From: a virus
Reading direction: 5' to 3' (one strand)
IMG/VR virus record: IMGVR_UViG_3300043438_002632
Span: 1 to 50,083 of that record
Length of the DNA: 50,083 bases
Shown here: positions 22,691 to 31,006 of the stretch, one piece after another
Numbering within the stretch: position 1 is the first letter of the stretch
Layout: each line of letters begins with the position of its first letter
Translations under genes and position numbers: made by a program
Notes under the pieces: model-generated
The model's database searches: none
Seen by the model: only the letters and a program-made list of their open reading frames with translations
What the model was told of the DNA's origin: nothing

Positions 22691-23457
22691 ATAATTGTTT
22701 CGTTAAAGTCTCTGGGGGGATTGGAAATCAGCTTTTTCAATTAGCTGCCGGGTATACATATTCCAAACAATACAATAAAGAATTATATATAGATGATTTA
22801 CACTGGAATGCGAGTCAAGGAACATCGCCCAGAGCATATCAATCCAGTATATTTCAGAATTTTGCATATTGGAAAGGTTCAGCAGATCATGTTTTTAATA
22901 TATCTGAAAAAAGATTTAATTACGATCCGTTACCATATACACAAGGCTCCGTCGCACTACATGGATACTTCCAATCCTTAAAATATTTCGAAGATTATAA
23001 GGATGAATTCGTATCGAAATTAGCATTGCCTGATATTGAATATTCTATTGATGTTGATAATGCAATAGCCTTTCATATAAGACGCGGTGATTATTTGAAA
23101 TATCCAGATATACACCACGTTTGCACGACTGAGTATTTCAAGGCTTTATTTGATAAATTCAAAGATAGATATAGAATACATGTATTCACTGACTCTCCAG
23201 AATATATATCAGAAGAATTCAAAGGATACGAATTTGATATACAGAAAACTGAATCGGATTTACATGATTTGAGCTTGATGTCCAAATATACGAAAATAGT
23301 TTGTAGTAATTCATCATTCTCGTGGTGGGCTAGTTTTCTAGGAGATCCGAGCAAATACATAATTGTTCCAGAGAGATGGTTCGGATTAAATTTTGAAAAT
23401 CATGATGATATATATAGATCTGATTTTATAAGAGTTCGATGTTTAAATAACAATTAA
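22687..23457 (+). CDS. GT11 alpha-1,2-fucosyltransferase
   Basis: 256 residues. N-terminal GGIGNQLFQLAAG (10-22) and the family motif I HIRRGDY (130-136) for GDP-fucose binding. FTDSPEYISEEF and SNSSFSWWASFLG (207-219) are the remaining GT11 signatures. Bacterial homologues add L-fucose in alpha-1,2 linkage to galactose, the H-antigen step. No signal or membrane segment. GDP-fucose would have to come from the host, as no GMD/fucose synthase is present here. It lies directly upstream of the GT6-containing gene. Confidence 0.92.
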   Translation: MNNCFVKVSGGIGNQLFQLAAGYTYSKQYNKELYIDDLHWNASQGTSPRAYQSSIFQNFAYWKGSADHVFNISEKRFNYDPLPYTQGSVALHGYFQSLKYFEDYKDEFVSKLALPDIEYSIDVDNAIAFHIRRGDYLKYPDIHHVCTTEYFKALFDKFKDRYRIHVFTDSPEYISEEFKGYEFDIQKTESDLHDLSLMSKYTKIVCSNSSFSWWASFLGDPSKYIIVPERWFGLNFENHDDIYRSDFIRVRCLNNN

Positions 23458-23467
23458 TATCCAATAT

Positions 23468-24877
23468 ATGAAAAAGTTAGGAATATATATAATTGGAACA
23501 AATGCGTATTTTGCATTAGCTATACGATTTATAAAAAAGTTTCAATACTTCTACAAAGGATCACACGATTTAGAATTTATTTTATTCTCGGATACAGATC
23601 CGAGAATGTATTTACCAGATTATATAAATTGTAAATTTTTTGAAACGCATCACACTTCTTGGGTTGATGGTACTAATTCAAAATTTAAAAATATATTAGA
23701 TAATAGGGAAGATATAAAAGTCGATTATTTATATTATTTTGATGCTGATACTGATATAACTCAAGATTTTGACGATTGGTTTATTGGAGATATAGTAGCT
23801 GGTGAACATTATGGAAATTCATCATACATGAAATTTGATCCAACTGATGATCGAAATATAAATAAAAAACCATTCGATAGAAATATTAAGTCGTGTTGTT
23901 TTTTAGATAAAAGTGATGATGAATTGATCTATTGTTATGGTGCTTTTTTTGGAGGATTATACTCAAATGTCTTGGAGATGTTGTCATCATTGAATGGTAT
24001 GATGGATATTAATAAAACCCAGAATTATGAGCCTCCTTGGAATGATGAAAGCTATTTAAACTATTATTTCAACACAAATCCAGTTAAAATAATACCATCA
24101 TGCGATTTTAAATTTTTAGTAAGTTGCAAGGGTGGGATATCAGATACCAGAAATTGCGATTTAAATATCGAAGATTTAAAATCGCAAATGATCAAATTCA
24201 AAAATTATGTTTTTGCATTTGATAATGGTGTGAAAATTGAACCGTTACATATGCTGGAAAATAGCATTAAAATAAGTATAGATTATTGTTATTATATAAA
24301 TCCAAATCATTATAGTTCCAGAACACCTAGTATAGAAAATGTAGTAGAACAATTAAACTGTAAAGAATCTCGAAGAATTGCTACAGATCCAGATGATCAA
24401 TCAAAAATAAATAGATGTACAATTTCACACATCCACGCATTGAACCAAGCGATAATAAATGATCATTTTCCGCTTTTGATTTTAGAAGATGATTCGGAGT
24501 ATTTACAATACAATTTTAAACTTGAAAATTGCAAATCATATGATGATATAGATGCTATATATCTAGGGGGGAGCCTATACCCAGCTGGAGGAGGTGTATA
24601 TTTAGAAAAATATGACGATAATTACTATAGGGTGTATAATATGCTTTCAGCTCATGCTATTTTATTTTTGAATAAAAAATCAGCTAAAACAATATTAGAT
24701 ATATATGTAAAATCGTTGTCAAATAATAAACATTTAGACTTAGATTTAGCTGAGAGTTCGAAGCGATTGAAATTTTTAACTCCAAAAGATGGACCTTACT
24801 TTTATCAAAACGATGGCTTGACAAGAGATGTAACTACGTTTAAATGGAATTCACATTTACATTTACTGAAAGACTAA
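23468..24877 (+). CDS. Two-domain glycosyltransferase: GT6 (ABO family) fused to a GT25-like domain
   Basis: 469 residues. Residues 1-225 follow GT6, the family of ABO A/B transferases. LGIYIIGTNAYF opens the domain, LEFILFSDTDP follows, YYFDADTDIT holds a DXD motif (92-94), IYCYGAFFGG corresponds to the human FYYLGGFFGG, and PWNDESYLNYYF (190-201) to WHDESHLNKYL. Residues 265-469 resemble a GT25 LPS-type transferase: IDYCYYINPNH, LLILEDDSEY (EDD, 340-342), DAIYLGGSL and SAHAILFLNKKSAK. A linker around 225-265 joins them. From memory, bacterial GT6 enzymes usually replace DXD by NXN while vertebrate and one cyanophage member keep it; this protein keeps it. Family GT6 enzymes act on Fuc-alpha-1,2-Gal, the product of the upstream GT11. 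Confidence 0.82.
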   Translation: MKKLGIYIIGTNAYFALAIRFIKKFQYFYKGSHDLEFILFSDTDPRMYLPDYINCKFFETHHTSWVDGTNSKFKNILDNREDIKVDYLYYFDADTDITQDFDDWFIGDIVAGEHYGNSSYMKFDPTDDRNINKKPFDRNIKSCCFLDKSDDELIYCYGAFFGGLYSNVLEMLSSLNGMMDINKTQNYEPPWNDESYLNYYFNTNPVKIIPSCDFKFLVSCKGGISDTRNCDLNIEDLKSQMIKFKNYVFAFDNGVKIEPLHMLENSIKISIDYCYYINPNHYSSRTPSIENVVEQLNCKESRRIATDPDDQSKINRCTISHIHALNQAIINDHFPLLILEDDSEYLQYNFKLENCKSYDDIDAIYLGGSLYPAGGGVYLEKYDDNYYRVYNMLSAHAILFLNKKSAKTILDIYVKSLSNNKHLDLDLAESSKRLKFLTPKDGPYFYQNDGLTRDVTTFKWNSHLHLLKD

Positions 24878-24878
24878 C

Positions 24879-25226
24879 ATGTTCAACGCAATTAACCACA
24901 TACTGTTCGAAAAACCGAACCCCCAAATCGATGCAGGCGCACTTGACGAATTCTCCCCTTATATGGTGAATCGGTATTTTTCATTTTATGGAAATTGCGA
25001 TTATGTTGATTACATCAACGAAACTACAAATACATACCATTCAATCTTTAAAACCCCGGAAGAGCAGTATAAGTTTTTCGAACATGTGATTCCTAAAGTT
25101 AAAAGAAAGAAAATAAATTATATTAAGCGTCCTAAGAAAACGCAAAATAAAGACGAAGTGCAAAAACAAATACCTGATTTTTATTCTATAAAGGAATGGG
25201 AATCATTGACAAATGCGAATGTATAA
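24879..25226 (+). CDS. 62: gp62-like clamp-loader small subunit
   Basis: 115 residues. The core SPYMVNRYFSFYGNCDYVDYI, broken as SPYMVNRYFSF and DYVDYINETT, plus KFFEHVIPKVKRKKINYIKRP, has the same layout as the short gp62 of marine T4-like phages (S-P-[FY]-M-[VI]-NR-x-[LF]-S, then F-L-x-x-V-x-KKKR). The clamp loader ATPase (gp44) and clamp (gp45) are not in this window, so the assignment rests on this pattern. It is one base downstream of the glycan cassette, so its transcription may depend on that run. Confidence 0.6.
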   Translation: MFNAINHILFEKPNPQIDAGALDEFSPYMVNRYFSFYGNCDYVDYINETTNTYHSIFKTPEEQYKFFEHVIPKVKRKKINYIKRPKKTQNKDEVQKQIPDFYSIKEWESLTNANV

Positions 25227-25233
25227 TTAAATT
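25206..25233 (+). promoter_or_regulatory. Early-type promoter for gp31-like gene
   Basis: TTGACA (25206-25211), 16 bases, TAAATT (25228-25233), 5 bases, ATG 25239. The -35 lies in the end of the gp62-like coding sequence. Confidence 0.7.
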
Positions 25234-25238
25234 TATAC

Positions 25239-25652
25239 ATGTCAGTATCCGTAGATGTATTAACGCCACAAAAGTCCCACATTGATTTAGCAGATCGCGC
25301 ACTTCCAAGCGATTTCGGATTGGATGATTACAAGTTATCAAAAGTATTTGATGATGTTATTTTGATTGAATACTGCGATGTTCATGGAGCCGAGGATGGC
25401 TCTGAATATATCCTCAGAGGAGGAATCGCGGTTCCTATCAATCAAGTTCACAATGCTTGGAGAAAAGGAACAGTTGTTCTTATCGGACCCAATGTGAGGT
25501 ATACCAGTGTTGGTGAGATTGTAGTATTCCCGAACAATATGGGTATTCCAATCACCAATTTGGAAGTTGAGGGATATGGAAAACTTAAAAATGGGTTATT
25601 CATCAATGAGCAAAGAATGTTTGGAATTTGTAAATTGAATGAGAAAGGTTGA
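25239..25652 (+). CDS. 31: GroES-like co-chaperonin (gp31-like)
   Basis: 137 residues. KVFDDVILIEYC begins a GroES-type beta-barrel. EYILRGGIAVPINQ matches the mobile loop (hydrophobic-x-GG-I) that docks on GroEL. WRKGTVVLIGPNVRYTSVGEIVVFP is the roof/barrel segment, corresponding to GxVVxVGPG and VGDxVxF in GroES. T4 gp31 replaces host GroES so that GroEL can fold the large capsid protein gp23, and this phage also has a gp23. About 30 extra N-terminal residues precede the barrel. Promoter is early-type. Confidence 0.72.
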   Translation: MSVSVDVLTPQKSHIDLADRALPSDFGLDDYKLSKVFDDVILIEYCDVHGAEDGSEYILRGGIAVPINQVHNAWRKGTVVLIGPNVRYTSVGEIVVFPNNMGIPITNLEVEGYGKLKNGLFINEQRMFGICKLNEKG

Positions 25653-26031
25653 TAGAGTAGAACTGGAAGTTCTCTTAGCATTTAATGTTTGTGAAATCAT
25701 CTTCGTTAGAAGACGACCTGAGCGCACAAAACATCGAAATAAATTAATATGTCGAATGCTGTGTACTAAATCCAGATCGCTTTTAAATTCATTGAATGGT
25801 AAAACATCTTTAGGATTCAGGCCCCAAAAAGGCCCCAAGAAAATAGATGATGTTAAACATAATGTCGTGGTTACGTGGGATATTTTTATGCAAGACTATC
25901 GGAATGTTTCCATGGATGCTTGTTTTTTAGTGAATCAATTCCCAGCGAATGATACTTTCTGGAAATATTTCAATGATAATTTATATACCATGACAGCGGA
26001 TCAAAAAGAAAATTTCAGAAACACTATATAA
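25639..26031 (+). CDS. Sm-like SH3 beta-barrel protein (WYL_2/DUF2693-like)
   Basis: 130 residues. CEIIFVRRRPERTKHRNKLI and RMLCTKS, then VVVTWDIFMQDYRNVSMDACF, follow the small phage family whose pattern is V-x-F-x-K-x-DG-x-R-x-M-x-CT ... VWD-x-x-x-x-x-WR. A charged insert (LNGKTSLGFRPQKGPKK) separates the halves. The family is common in T4-like phages, of unknown function, possibly RNA-binding. Overlaps the gp31-like gene by 14 bases. Confidence 0.65.
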   Translation: MRKVDRVELEVLLAFNVCEIIFVRRRPERTKHRNKLICRMLCTKSRSLLNSLNGKTSLGFRPQKGPKKIDDVKHNVVVTWDIFMQDYRNVSMDACFLVNQFPANDTFWKYFNDNLYTMTADQKENFRNTI

Positions 26032-26033
26032 TT

Positions 26034-26372
26034 ATGATGGATCACGTAGAAGATGAATTGAAAAAGTTAGTTCTTAAAAATGTTACTTTTAAGATCGATA
26101 ACAAGGTTTTAAGAAGTGGTAAAATGCAAATCTTCAATACTAAACAATTCTTCATTAAATTTAAATTATCAGTGAATGGAGCTGAAAAAGATTATGAATT
26201 GCCGTATCCGTATAAAATTAAAAAAATAAACGGTGGTGTGATGTTTGATTATTGCTTGAGTGCGTTCTGCCCATTCAAGGACGAAATGTATTACAAATTG
26301 CTGCTTTGCGACAAGAGCAACGCTGCGAAGATTCACAACCGATATTTGACCATCGTTGCGAATGGTGATTGA
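26034..26372 (+). CDS. Small hypothetical early protein
   Basis: 112 residues, beta-rich with a basic centre (VTFKIDNKVLRSGKMQIF, ELPYPYKIKKINGG). No recognised domain. Starts 2 bases after the preceding stop. Its TGA stop (26370-26372) is part of the -35 TTGACA of the following helicase gene. Confidence 0.65.
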   Translation: MMDHVEDELKKLVLKNVTFKIDNKVLRSGKMQIFNTKQFFIKFKLSVNGAEKDYELPYPYKIKKINGGVMFDYCLSAFCPFKDEMYYKLLLCDKSNAAKIHNRYLTIVANGD

Positions 26373-26396
26373 CATTGCCTGAAAATCGACTAGACT
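26369..26396 (+). promoter_or_regulatory. Early-type promoter for the Fe-S helicase
   Basis: TTGACA (26369-26374), 16 bases, TAGACT (26391-26396), 7 bases, ATG 26404. The TGA inside TTGACA is the upstream stop codon. Confidence 0.65.
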
Positions 26397-26403
26397 GACC
26401 CCG

Positions 26404-28020
26404 ATGTCAAAATTGATTTTAAACTTCCCCGAGCCGTATCAGCCAAATGATAATCAGGTCAAGATCCTCAATGCTATTGAGAAGAGTATTGCGAATAATG
26501 AAAAGTTCATTATCTGTAATGCGCCAACAGGATCTGGTAAATCGTTTTTCGCTCCAACATTGGCAAACTATGCCGGTGGTCCTTGTGACGAATGGAAGGC
26601 GAAGGTCGATAATTACAGTATTTTTCACGACGATGCAGTTGAATTCGTCAACGAAATTGAACCGTTCGGTGTGTATGCATTGACCATCACCAAATCTCTT
26701 CAAGATCAATACAAAGAAAGTTTCGATTTTGCAACTCTGTTGAAAGGGAAAAGTAATTATCAGTGTGAATACGATCCAGAAGTCAGTGTTGACAATGCTC
26801 CTTGTTTGTATGTCAAGGGATTGAAGAAAGAATGCTGGGAATGTAATCGTTGTACATATTACAATGATCGAAACTCCATGTTGAAAAGTTCATTTGCTAC
26901 TCTGAACTACAGCATGTATTTCTCTCTGCCTGAACATCTCAAGCGTCGTAAAATTCTAGTGCTTGATGAAGCGAGTGAATTGGAAGAACAACTTGTCAAT
27001 CAGTTTACTTGCGAGATTGATATTCCATTTTTGATGAAGACTGAAACCTCAGTTTCTGCATTTCCTTCGGATGATAAGGCTATCAGTATACTCAATTGGC
27101 TGACGAAATTGTCAGCTTCAATTGCATCCAATGTCAGCTCATACATGGAATATCTGAAAAATAAGAAGAATAAAGATTCAGAATTCCACAAGAAAAATGG
27201 AGAGTGTAACAAGCTTCAAAGACTACAGGCTAGTATTGATTTGTTGATATCGACATACTACGATAGTCAATATATCGTAGATAGAGTTGACAAAGCTATT
27301 AAATTCACACCACTCAAGGTTGATAAACTCAGCAAGTATCTGTTTGACAATGCTGATCATGTTATTTTGCTGAGTGCTACAATCATCGATCCATCGTCAT
27401 TTGCCAGAACTCTAGGCATTCAAAATTATAATTACATAGAAGTAGATTCAAATTTCGAAGCTTCGAAATCTCCCATTTATATTCTCGCCAAGCAAAAAAT
27501 AAATTTCCAGAATTTGAAATCTCTTCTGCCTACAATTTGCAAGCAGATTGAGGGAATATTGGAAGAACACGCTGGTCAGAAGGGAATTATCCACACTCAC
27601 ACTCAATACATCACTGACTACATTAGAGATAATGTAAAAAGCGATAGATTGCTTTGCCGAGAAGCCGGTGTTAAAAATGAAGACATTCTAGAAAAACACA
27701 CGCAATCAAGTAAAGGCACTGTATTGGTCTCACCATCGATGACATATGGTGTTGACCTGAAGGGAGATCTAGCTATGTTTCAAATTGTCATGAAAGCACC
27801 TTGGCTTCCAACAAAGGAGTCGAGAATTGAGAAAATGATGAAAATCGATGCATCTTGGTATGTGAATAAGATGCTGTGTACTCTCGTACAGGCTTGTGGG
27901 CGAGGTGTTCGAAGTGAAAGCGATGAATGTGTCACATACATTCTAGATGGCGGTATTTTTGATTCTATTGCAAAAAATAAGAAAAAGTTGCCAAGATATT
28001 TCTTAGATAGACTTCAATAA
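26404..28020 (+). CDS. XPD/DinG-family superfamily 2 helicase with Fe-S cluster
   Basis: 538 residues. Walker A NAPTGSGKS (39-47); DEAH-like box LVLDEAS (DEAS, 188-191); ILLSATI motif III; and motif VI QACGRGVRSESD followed by CVTYILDGG. Between motif I and II lie cysteines C121, C134, C144, C147 and C150, the spacing expected for the 4Fe-4S ligands of XPD/DinG helicases. The family unwinds 5'-3' and DinG also resolves R-loops and D-loops. It complements the UvsW-like helicase. Early promoter. T4 itself lacks such a helicase, so this is an addition to the T4 core set. Confidence 0.88.
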   Translation: MSKLILNFPEPYQPNDNQVKILNAIEKSIANNEKFIICNAPTGSGKSFFAPTLANYAGGPCDEWKAKVDNYSIFHDDAVEFVNEIEPFGVYALTITKSLQDQYKESFDFATLLKGKSNYQCEYDPEVSVDNAPCLYVKGLKKECWECNRCTYYNDRNSMLKSSFATLNYSMYFSLPEHLKRRKILVLDEASELEEQLVNQFTCEIDIPFLMKTETSVSAFPSDDKAISILNWLTKLSASIASNVSSYMEYLKNKKNKDSEFHKKNGECNKLQRLQASIDLLISTYYDSQYIVDRVDKAIKFTPLKVDKLSKYLFDNADHVILLSATIIDPSSFARTLGIQNYNYIEVDSNFEASKSPIYILAKQKINFQNLKSLLPTICKQIEGILEEHAGQKGIIHTHTQYITDYIRDNVKSDRLLCREAGVKNEDILEKHTQSSKGTVLVSPSMTYGVDLKGDLAMFQIVMKAPWLPTKESRIEKMMKIDASWYVNKMLCTLVQACGRGVRSESDECVTYILDGGIFDSIAKNKKKLPRYFLDRLQ

Positions 28021-28042
28021 CGCGATAAGCCATCGTTTCTCT

Positions 28043-28048
28043 TAAATA
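28043..28048 (+). promoter_or_regulatory. Late promoter element for gp15
   Basis: CTTAAATA with TAAATA ending 5 bases before GTG 28054. Confidence 0.72.
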
Positions 28049-28053
28049 TTTGA

Positions 28054-29160
28054 GTGATACAATACTCATATCATAGAGAACAAATAGACATGCTTATGCT
28101 GTTCACCGCAGCATTTGACGATGCGTTTATATATAGATACAATCAAGTTACAAAACAAAGCGAAAGTAGAATAGATGTTCGGTATGTTCATGGACCAAAG
28201 CATCGAGTAATTCATGATATTGTATCCAAAGAAAAAAATCTAACATTACCAGTCGTTGCAATTGAACAAACTGGACTTGCTAGAGATCCAGACAGAGTAG
28301 TACACAAGCATCAAAACATATACAGACCGATGGCGAATGACAACACCCGAATGGGTAAGTTGCCAACTCCCATACCGGTCACGATGGATGTTAAAGTTTC
28401 CATTATTGCAAAATATAAAGAAGATATTGATCAGATAGTTCAAAATTTCGCAACTGTTTGCAATCCGTATTTTGTAGTTTCTTGGAAAATTCCAGAGGAA
28501 TTTGGATTCAATTTCATTGATGAATTGCGAATCCAAGTTGAGTGGGCTGGAAGCGTTTCATATTCTGCTCCAACTACGCTTTCAAAAGATGACAAATATA
28601 GAATCACAGCAGACGCCAACTTTACGATCAAGGGATGGTTATTCCCACCCACGGTTAATCCAGAAGGTATAATTTATAAAATAGATAATAAATTTATAAA
28701 TGCTAGTTTAGCTGGTCGTTTGAGTGTGTATGATAGCTACCCCGCACTATCAGCAAAATACACCGAGAGTGAAACTATATCCATATCAGCATATCCAACA
28801 TTCACGAATTTGTATTATGCTAGATCTGCAACCATATTACCAATTACAGAACCGATAACCATCAGATCCAATTACGATAATTCGTTTTTAATATTGGGTA
28901 AGAGATTTAGCTATACAAATAGTTGGTATTTGAGTTCAAATTCAAATTATTCCATTGGAACATTCGAAGAAATTAAAATGGATAATTTCCCGACAATATC
29001 AGCTTATCGTTTGCCAGATTCATTAATCACAGTTGAATCTGACAACACAGCTAGAATAAATCTTCCTGTAAATTCACTTTCAGCGCTTAATAATTTTACT
29101 TTTGTAACTTCTAATAGTGCAGGGTGGACTTATTGGCCTTTTAATCTAAATATTATCTAA
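28054..29160 (+). CDS. 15: gp15-like tail sheath stabilizer/completion protein
   Basis: 368 residues, GTG start. The first 205 residues follow T4 gp15. HREQIDMLMLFTAAFDDAF aligns with the SSFRRYATLMGDLFSNI type N-terminus. KYKEDIDQIVQNFATVCNPYF matches RYEDDMFQIVEQILPYFQPHF, and ANFTIKGWLFPP matches FEVNGWMYPP. Residues 210-368 are extra relative to T4 gp15 (272 in total): Ser/Tyr/Ile-rich and beta-like, perhaps an added domain on the tail terminator. The protein caps the tail tube and sheath and joins the neck. The late promoter and the neighbouring portal and neck genes fit. Confidence 0.8.
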   Translation: MIQYSYHREQIDMLMLFTAAFDDAFIYRYNQVTKQSESRIDVRYVHGPKHRVIHDIVSKEKNLTLPVVAIEQTGLARDPDRVVHKHQNIYRPMANDNTRMGKLPTPIPVTMDVKVSIIAKYKEDIDQIVQNFATVCNPYFVVSWKIPEEFGFNFIDELRIQVEWAGSVSYSAPTTLSKDDKYRITADANFTIKGWLFPPTVNPEGIIYKIDNKFINASLAGRLSVYDSYPALSAKYTESETISISAYPTFTNLYYARSATILPITEPITIRSNYDNSFLILGKRFSYTNSWYLSSNSNYSIGTFEEIKMDNFPTISAYRLPDSLITVESDNTARINLPVNSLSALNNFTFVTSNSAGWTYWPFNLNII

Positions 29161-29163
29161 ATA
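29158..29163 (+). promoter_or_regulatory. Late promoter element for portal gene
   Basis: TCTAAATA, with TAAATA ending 6 bases before ATG 29170. Its TAA is the stop codon of the gp15 gene. Confidence 0.75.
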
Positions 29164-29169
29164 AGATAT

Positions 29170-31005
29170 ATGGCAGGCTCCGATAGTTCAAGCACCCAAA
29201 GCAACAATAAAAATTTTGTAGCTAGAGATGGAAGATCATCAACTTTTGATAGATCTATGACATCATTTCTAAAAGCAAGATCGCCATATGCTTATGACGT
29301 TTTAGACACCGACGAAAATAAAAATACAAAATATAAGTATTTCAAAAAGGTCGGGATGCGAAGACCAGAGGCTATTGCGAAAAATTCAATAGCTCTCAGC
29401 AGCGAATTCAATAACACTCCATATGGATTCATGCACAATGATTCCAGTTTCGGAGACATCATGTACGCAACTGTATCTGAGGATAAACCGGGTCGTCTCA
29501 GAGACTATAGAACGGTTGCGGCGTATTCAGAAGTCGCTGATGCTTTGGATGAAATATGCGATGAGTGTATCAACTACAATGACAATAAAGAAATTGTAGT
29601 TTTAAACTTCATAAATGATAATTTAAAATCAACAGAAAAAGAAGACTTGCATGATGAATTCAGCAAATTCATTGAGTACTTTGATTTAAAAAATAAAGGC
29701 TGGCGTTATTTTAGACAATTTTTAATTGAAGGAGAAATATTCTTTGAGAATATCATTCACAAGAATTATACCAAGCAAGGTATTTTAGCAGTTCAAAATT
29801 TACCAGCGGATAATATAGATCCAGTGTATGGCAACATACAGAACATGTTGATCAAGGGATTCTTGTATAAAAAGCCAATTTTTGATTCTAAAGACAAGAA
29901 GCAAATCGAGAAATATGAGTATATACCTTTTGAAGAGAATCAAATTATATATGTCAATAACGAACAATACAACGAGACTAAAGATTTCGTAATTCCATTT
30001 ATTGAAAATTGCAGACGCTCATATCGTCAGCTTTCCATGATCGAAGACAGTGTTGTCATTCATAGACTTGTACACGCTCCTCTTCGATTCATCTTCAATG
30101 TTGATGTAGGAAGAATGCCTGTTCCTCAAGCGGAGTCATACTTGAGAAAACTTCAACAACAATATTGGTCAACAAAAACATTTGATAGTGATCAAAACGA
30201 CATTGTTAAAAAATACAATCCACAGAGCATGTTGGATAGTTATTGGTTCGCCAAGAGACAGGGGCAGGAAGCTACAAATGTTCAGACATTCGGAGGTCAA
30301 CCAAGTGATGGCAATCTAGATGTTCTGGATTGGTTCCTGAAGAAATTATACCGCTCTCTAAAAGTCCCAACCAACAGACTCAAAGAAGATTCTGGAGTGT
30401 CTGATGGTTCTCAAATGCTGAATGAAGAATTGAAATTTGCCAAGATGATTGTTCGTCAACAGCAAAAATTCGCAGCAGGCATTAAAAAAGGATTTATAAC
30501 ACATCTTAAATTACGAGAAAAATTTGAAGAATACGATATCGAAGAGCAACACATCGATATCGAATTTGTCAAGCCCGGCACATTCTTCGAGATGCGCGAA
30601 AATCAAAAGAAGCAATTGAAGGTTGACATGTATAACAATGTTATCGGTACGCAGAATGTTTCTGATATCTTCGCCAAGAAGAAATATCTAGAATGGAGTG
30701 ACAAGGACATATTAGCCGATAGAGAGTTTAGAAGAAAAGATGCTGAATTCCAGTGGGAGCTTCAACAGATCGCTGCAATGGGACCGGGCTGGAAAGCTCA
30801 AATGGCAGCGCAAGCAGCGCCCGTGGAGGGTGGCGCTGAACCACCTCCGATGGGAGGCGGCGGAATGCCTTCAGGCGGCAGCGAAATGCCACCACCGTTT
30901 GGTGGCGGACCAGCAGTGGAAGCTGGTGGAGGAGAAACGCCTGAACCGTTTGGCGGGGAGGCAAATACAACTCCACCTACAGGAGAAGGTCAACCAGCTG
31001 AATAA
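29170..31005 (+). CDS. 20: Portal vertex protein (gp20-like)
   Basis: 611 residues. The T4-type portal core is unmistakable: RLVHAPLRFIFNVDVGRMP followed by PQAESYLRKLQQQYWSTK, then SMLDSYWFAKRQGQ, the GGQPSDGNLDVLDWFLKKLY region and VPTNRLKED. The dodecamer forms the DNA entry channel and initiates head assembly with gp21/gp22. T4 gp20 has 524 residues. Here a C-terminal extension of about 55 residues (from about 555) is Gly/Pro/Ala-rich low complexity, encoded by GC-rich DNA unlike its surroundings. The N-terminal 30 residues are Ser/Asn-rich and probably disordered. Confidence 0.95.
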   Translation: MAGSDSSSTQSNNKNFVARDGRSSTFDRSMTSFLKARSPYAYDVLDTDENKNTKYKYFKKVGMRRPEAIAKNSIALSSEFNNTPYGFMHNDSSFGDIMYATVSEDKPGRLRDYRTVAAYSEVADALDEICDECINYNDNKEIVVLNFINDNLKSTEKEDLHDEFSKFIEYFDLKNKGWRYFRQFLIEGEIFFENIIHKNYTKQGILAVQNLPADNIDPVYGNIQNMLIKGFLYKKPIFDSKDKKQIEKYEYIPFEENQIIYVNNEQYNETKDFVIPFIENCRRSYRQLSMIEDSVVIHRLVHAPLRFIFNVDVGRMPVPQAESYLRKLQQQYWSTKTFDSDQNDIVKKYNPQSMLDSYWFAKRQGQEATNVQTFGGQPSDGNLDVLDWFLKKLYRSLKVPTNRLKEDSGVSDGSQMLNEELKFAKMIVRQQQKFAAGIKKGFITHLKLREKFEEYDIEEQHIDIEFVKPGTFFEMRENQKKQLKVDMYNNVIGTQNVSDIFAKKKYLEWSDKDILADREFRRKDAEFQWELQQIAAMGPGWKAQMAAQAAPVEGGAEPPPMGGGGMPSGGSEMPPPFGGGPAVEAGGGETPEPFGGEANTTPPTGEGQPAE

Positions 31006-31006
31006 T

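Noticed and set aside
23443-23449. TTAAATA before the GT6-GT25 gene as a late promoter
   Set aside because: It is 18 bases from the start codon, unlike the 5-6 base rule, and lies in an A/T-rich coding end where chance matches are common.
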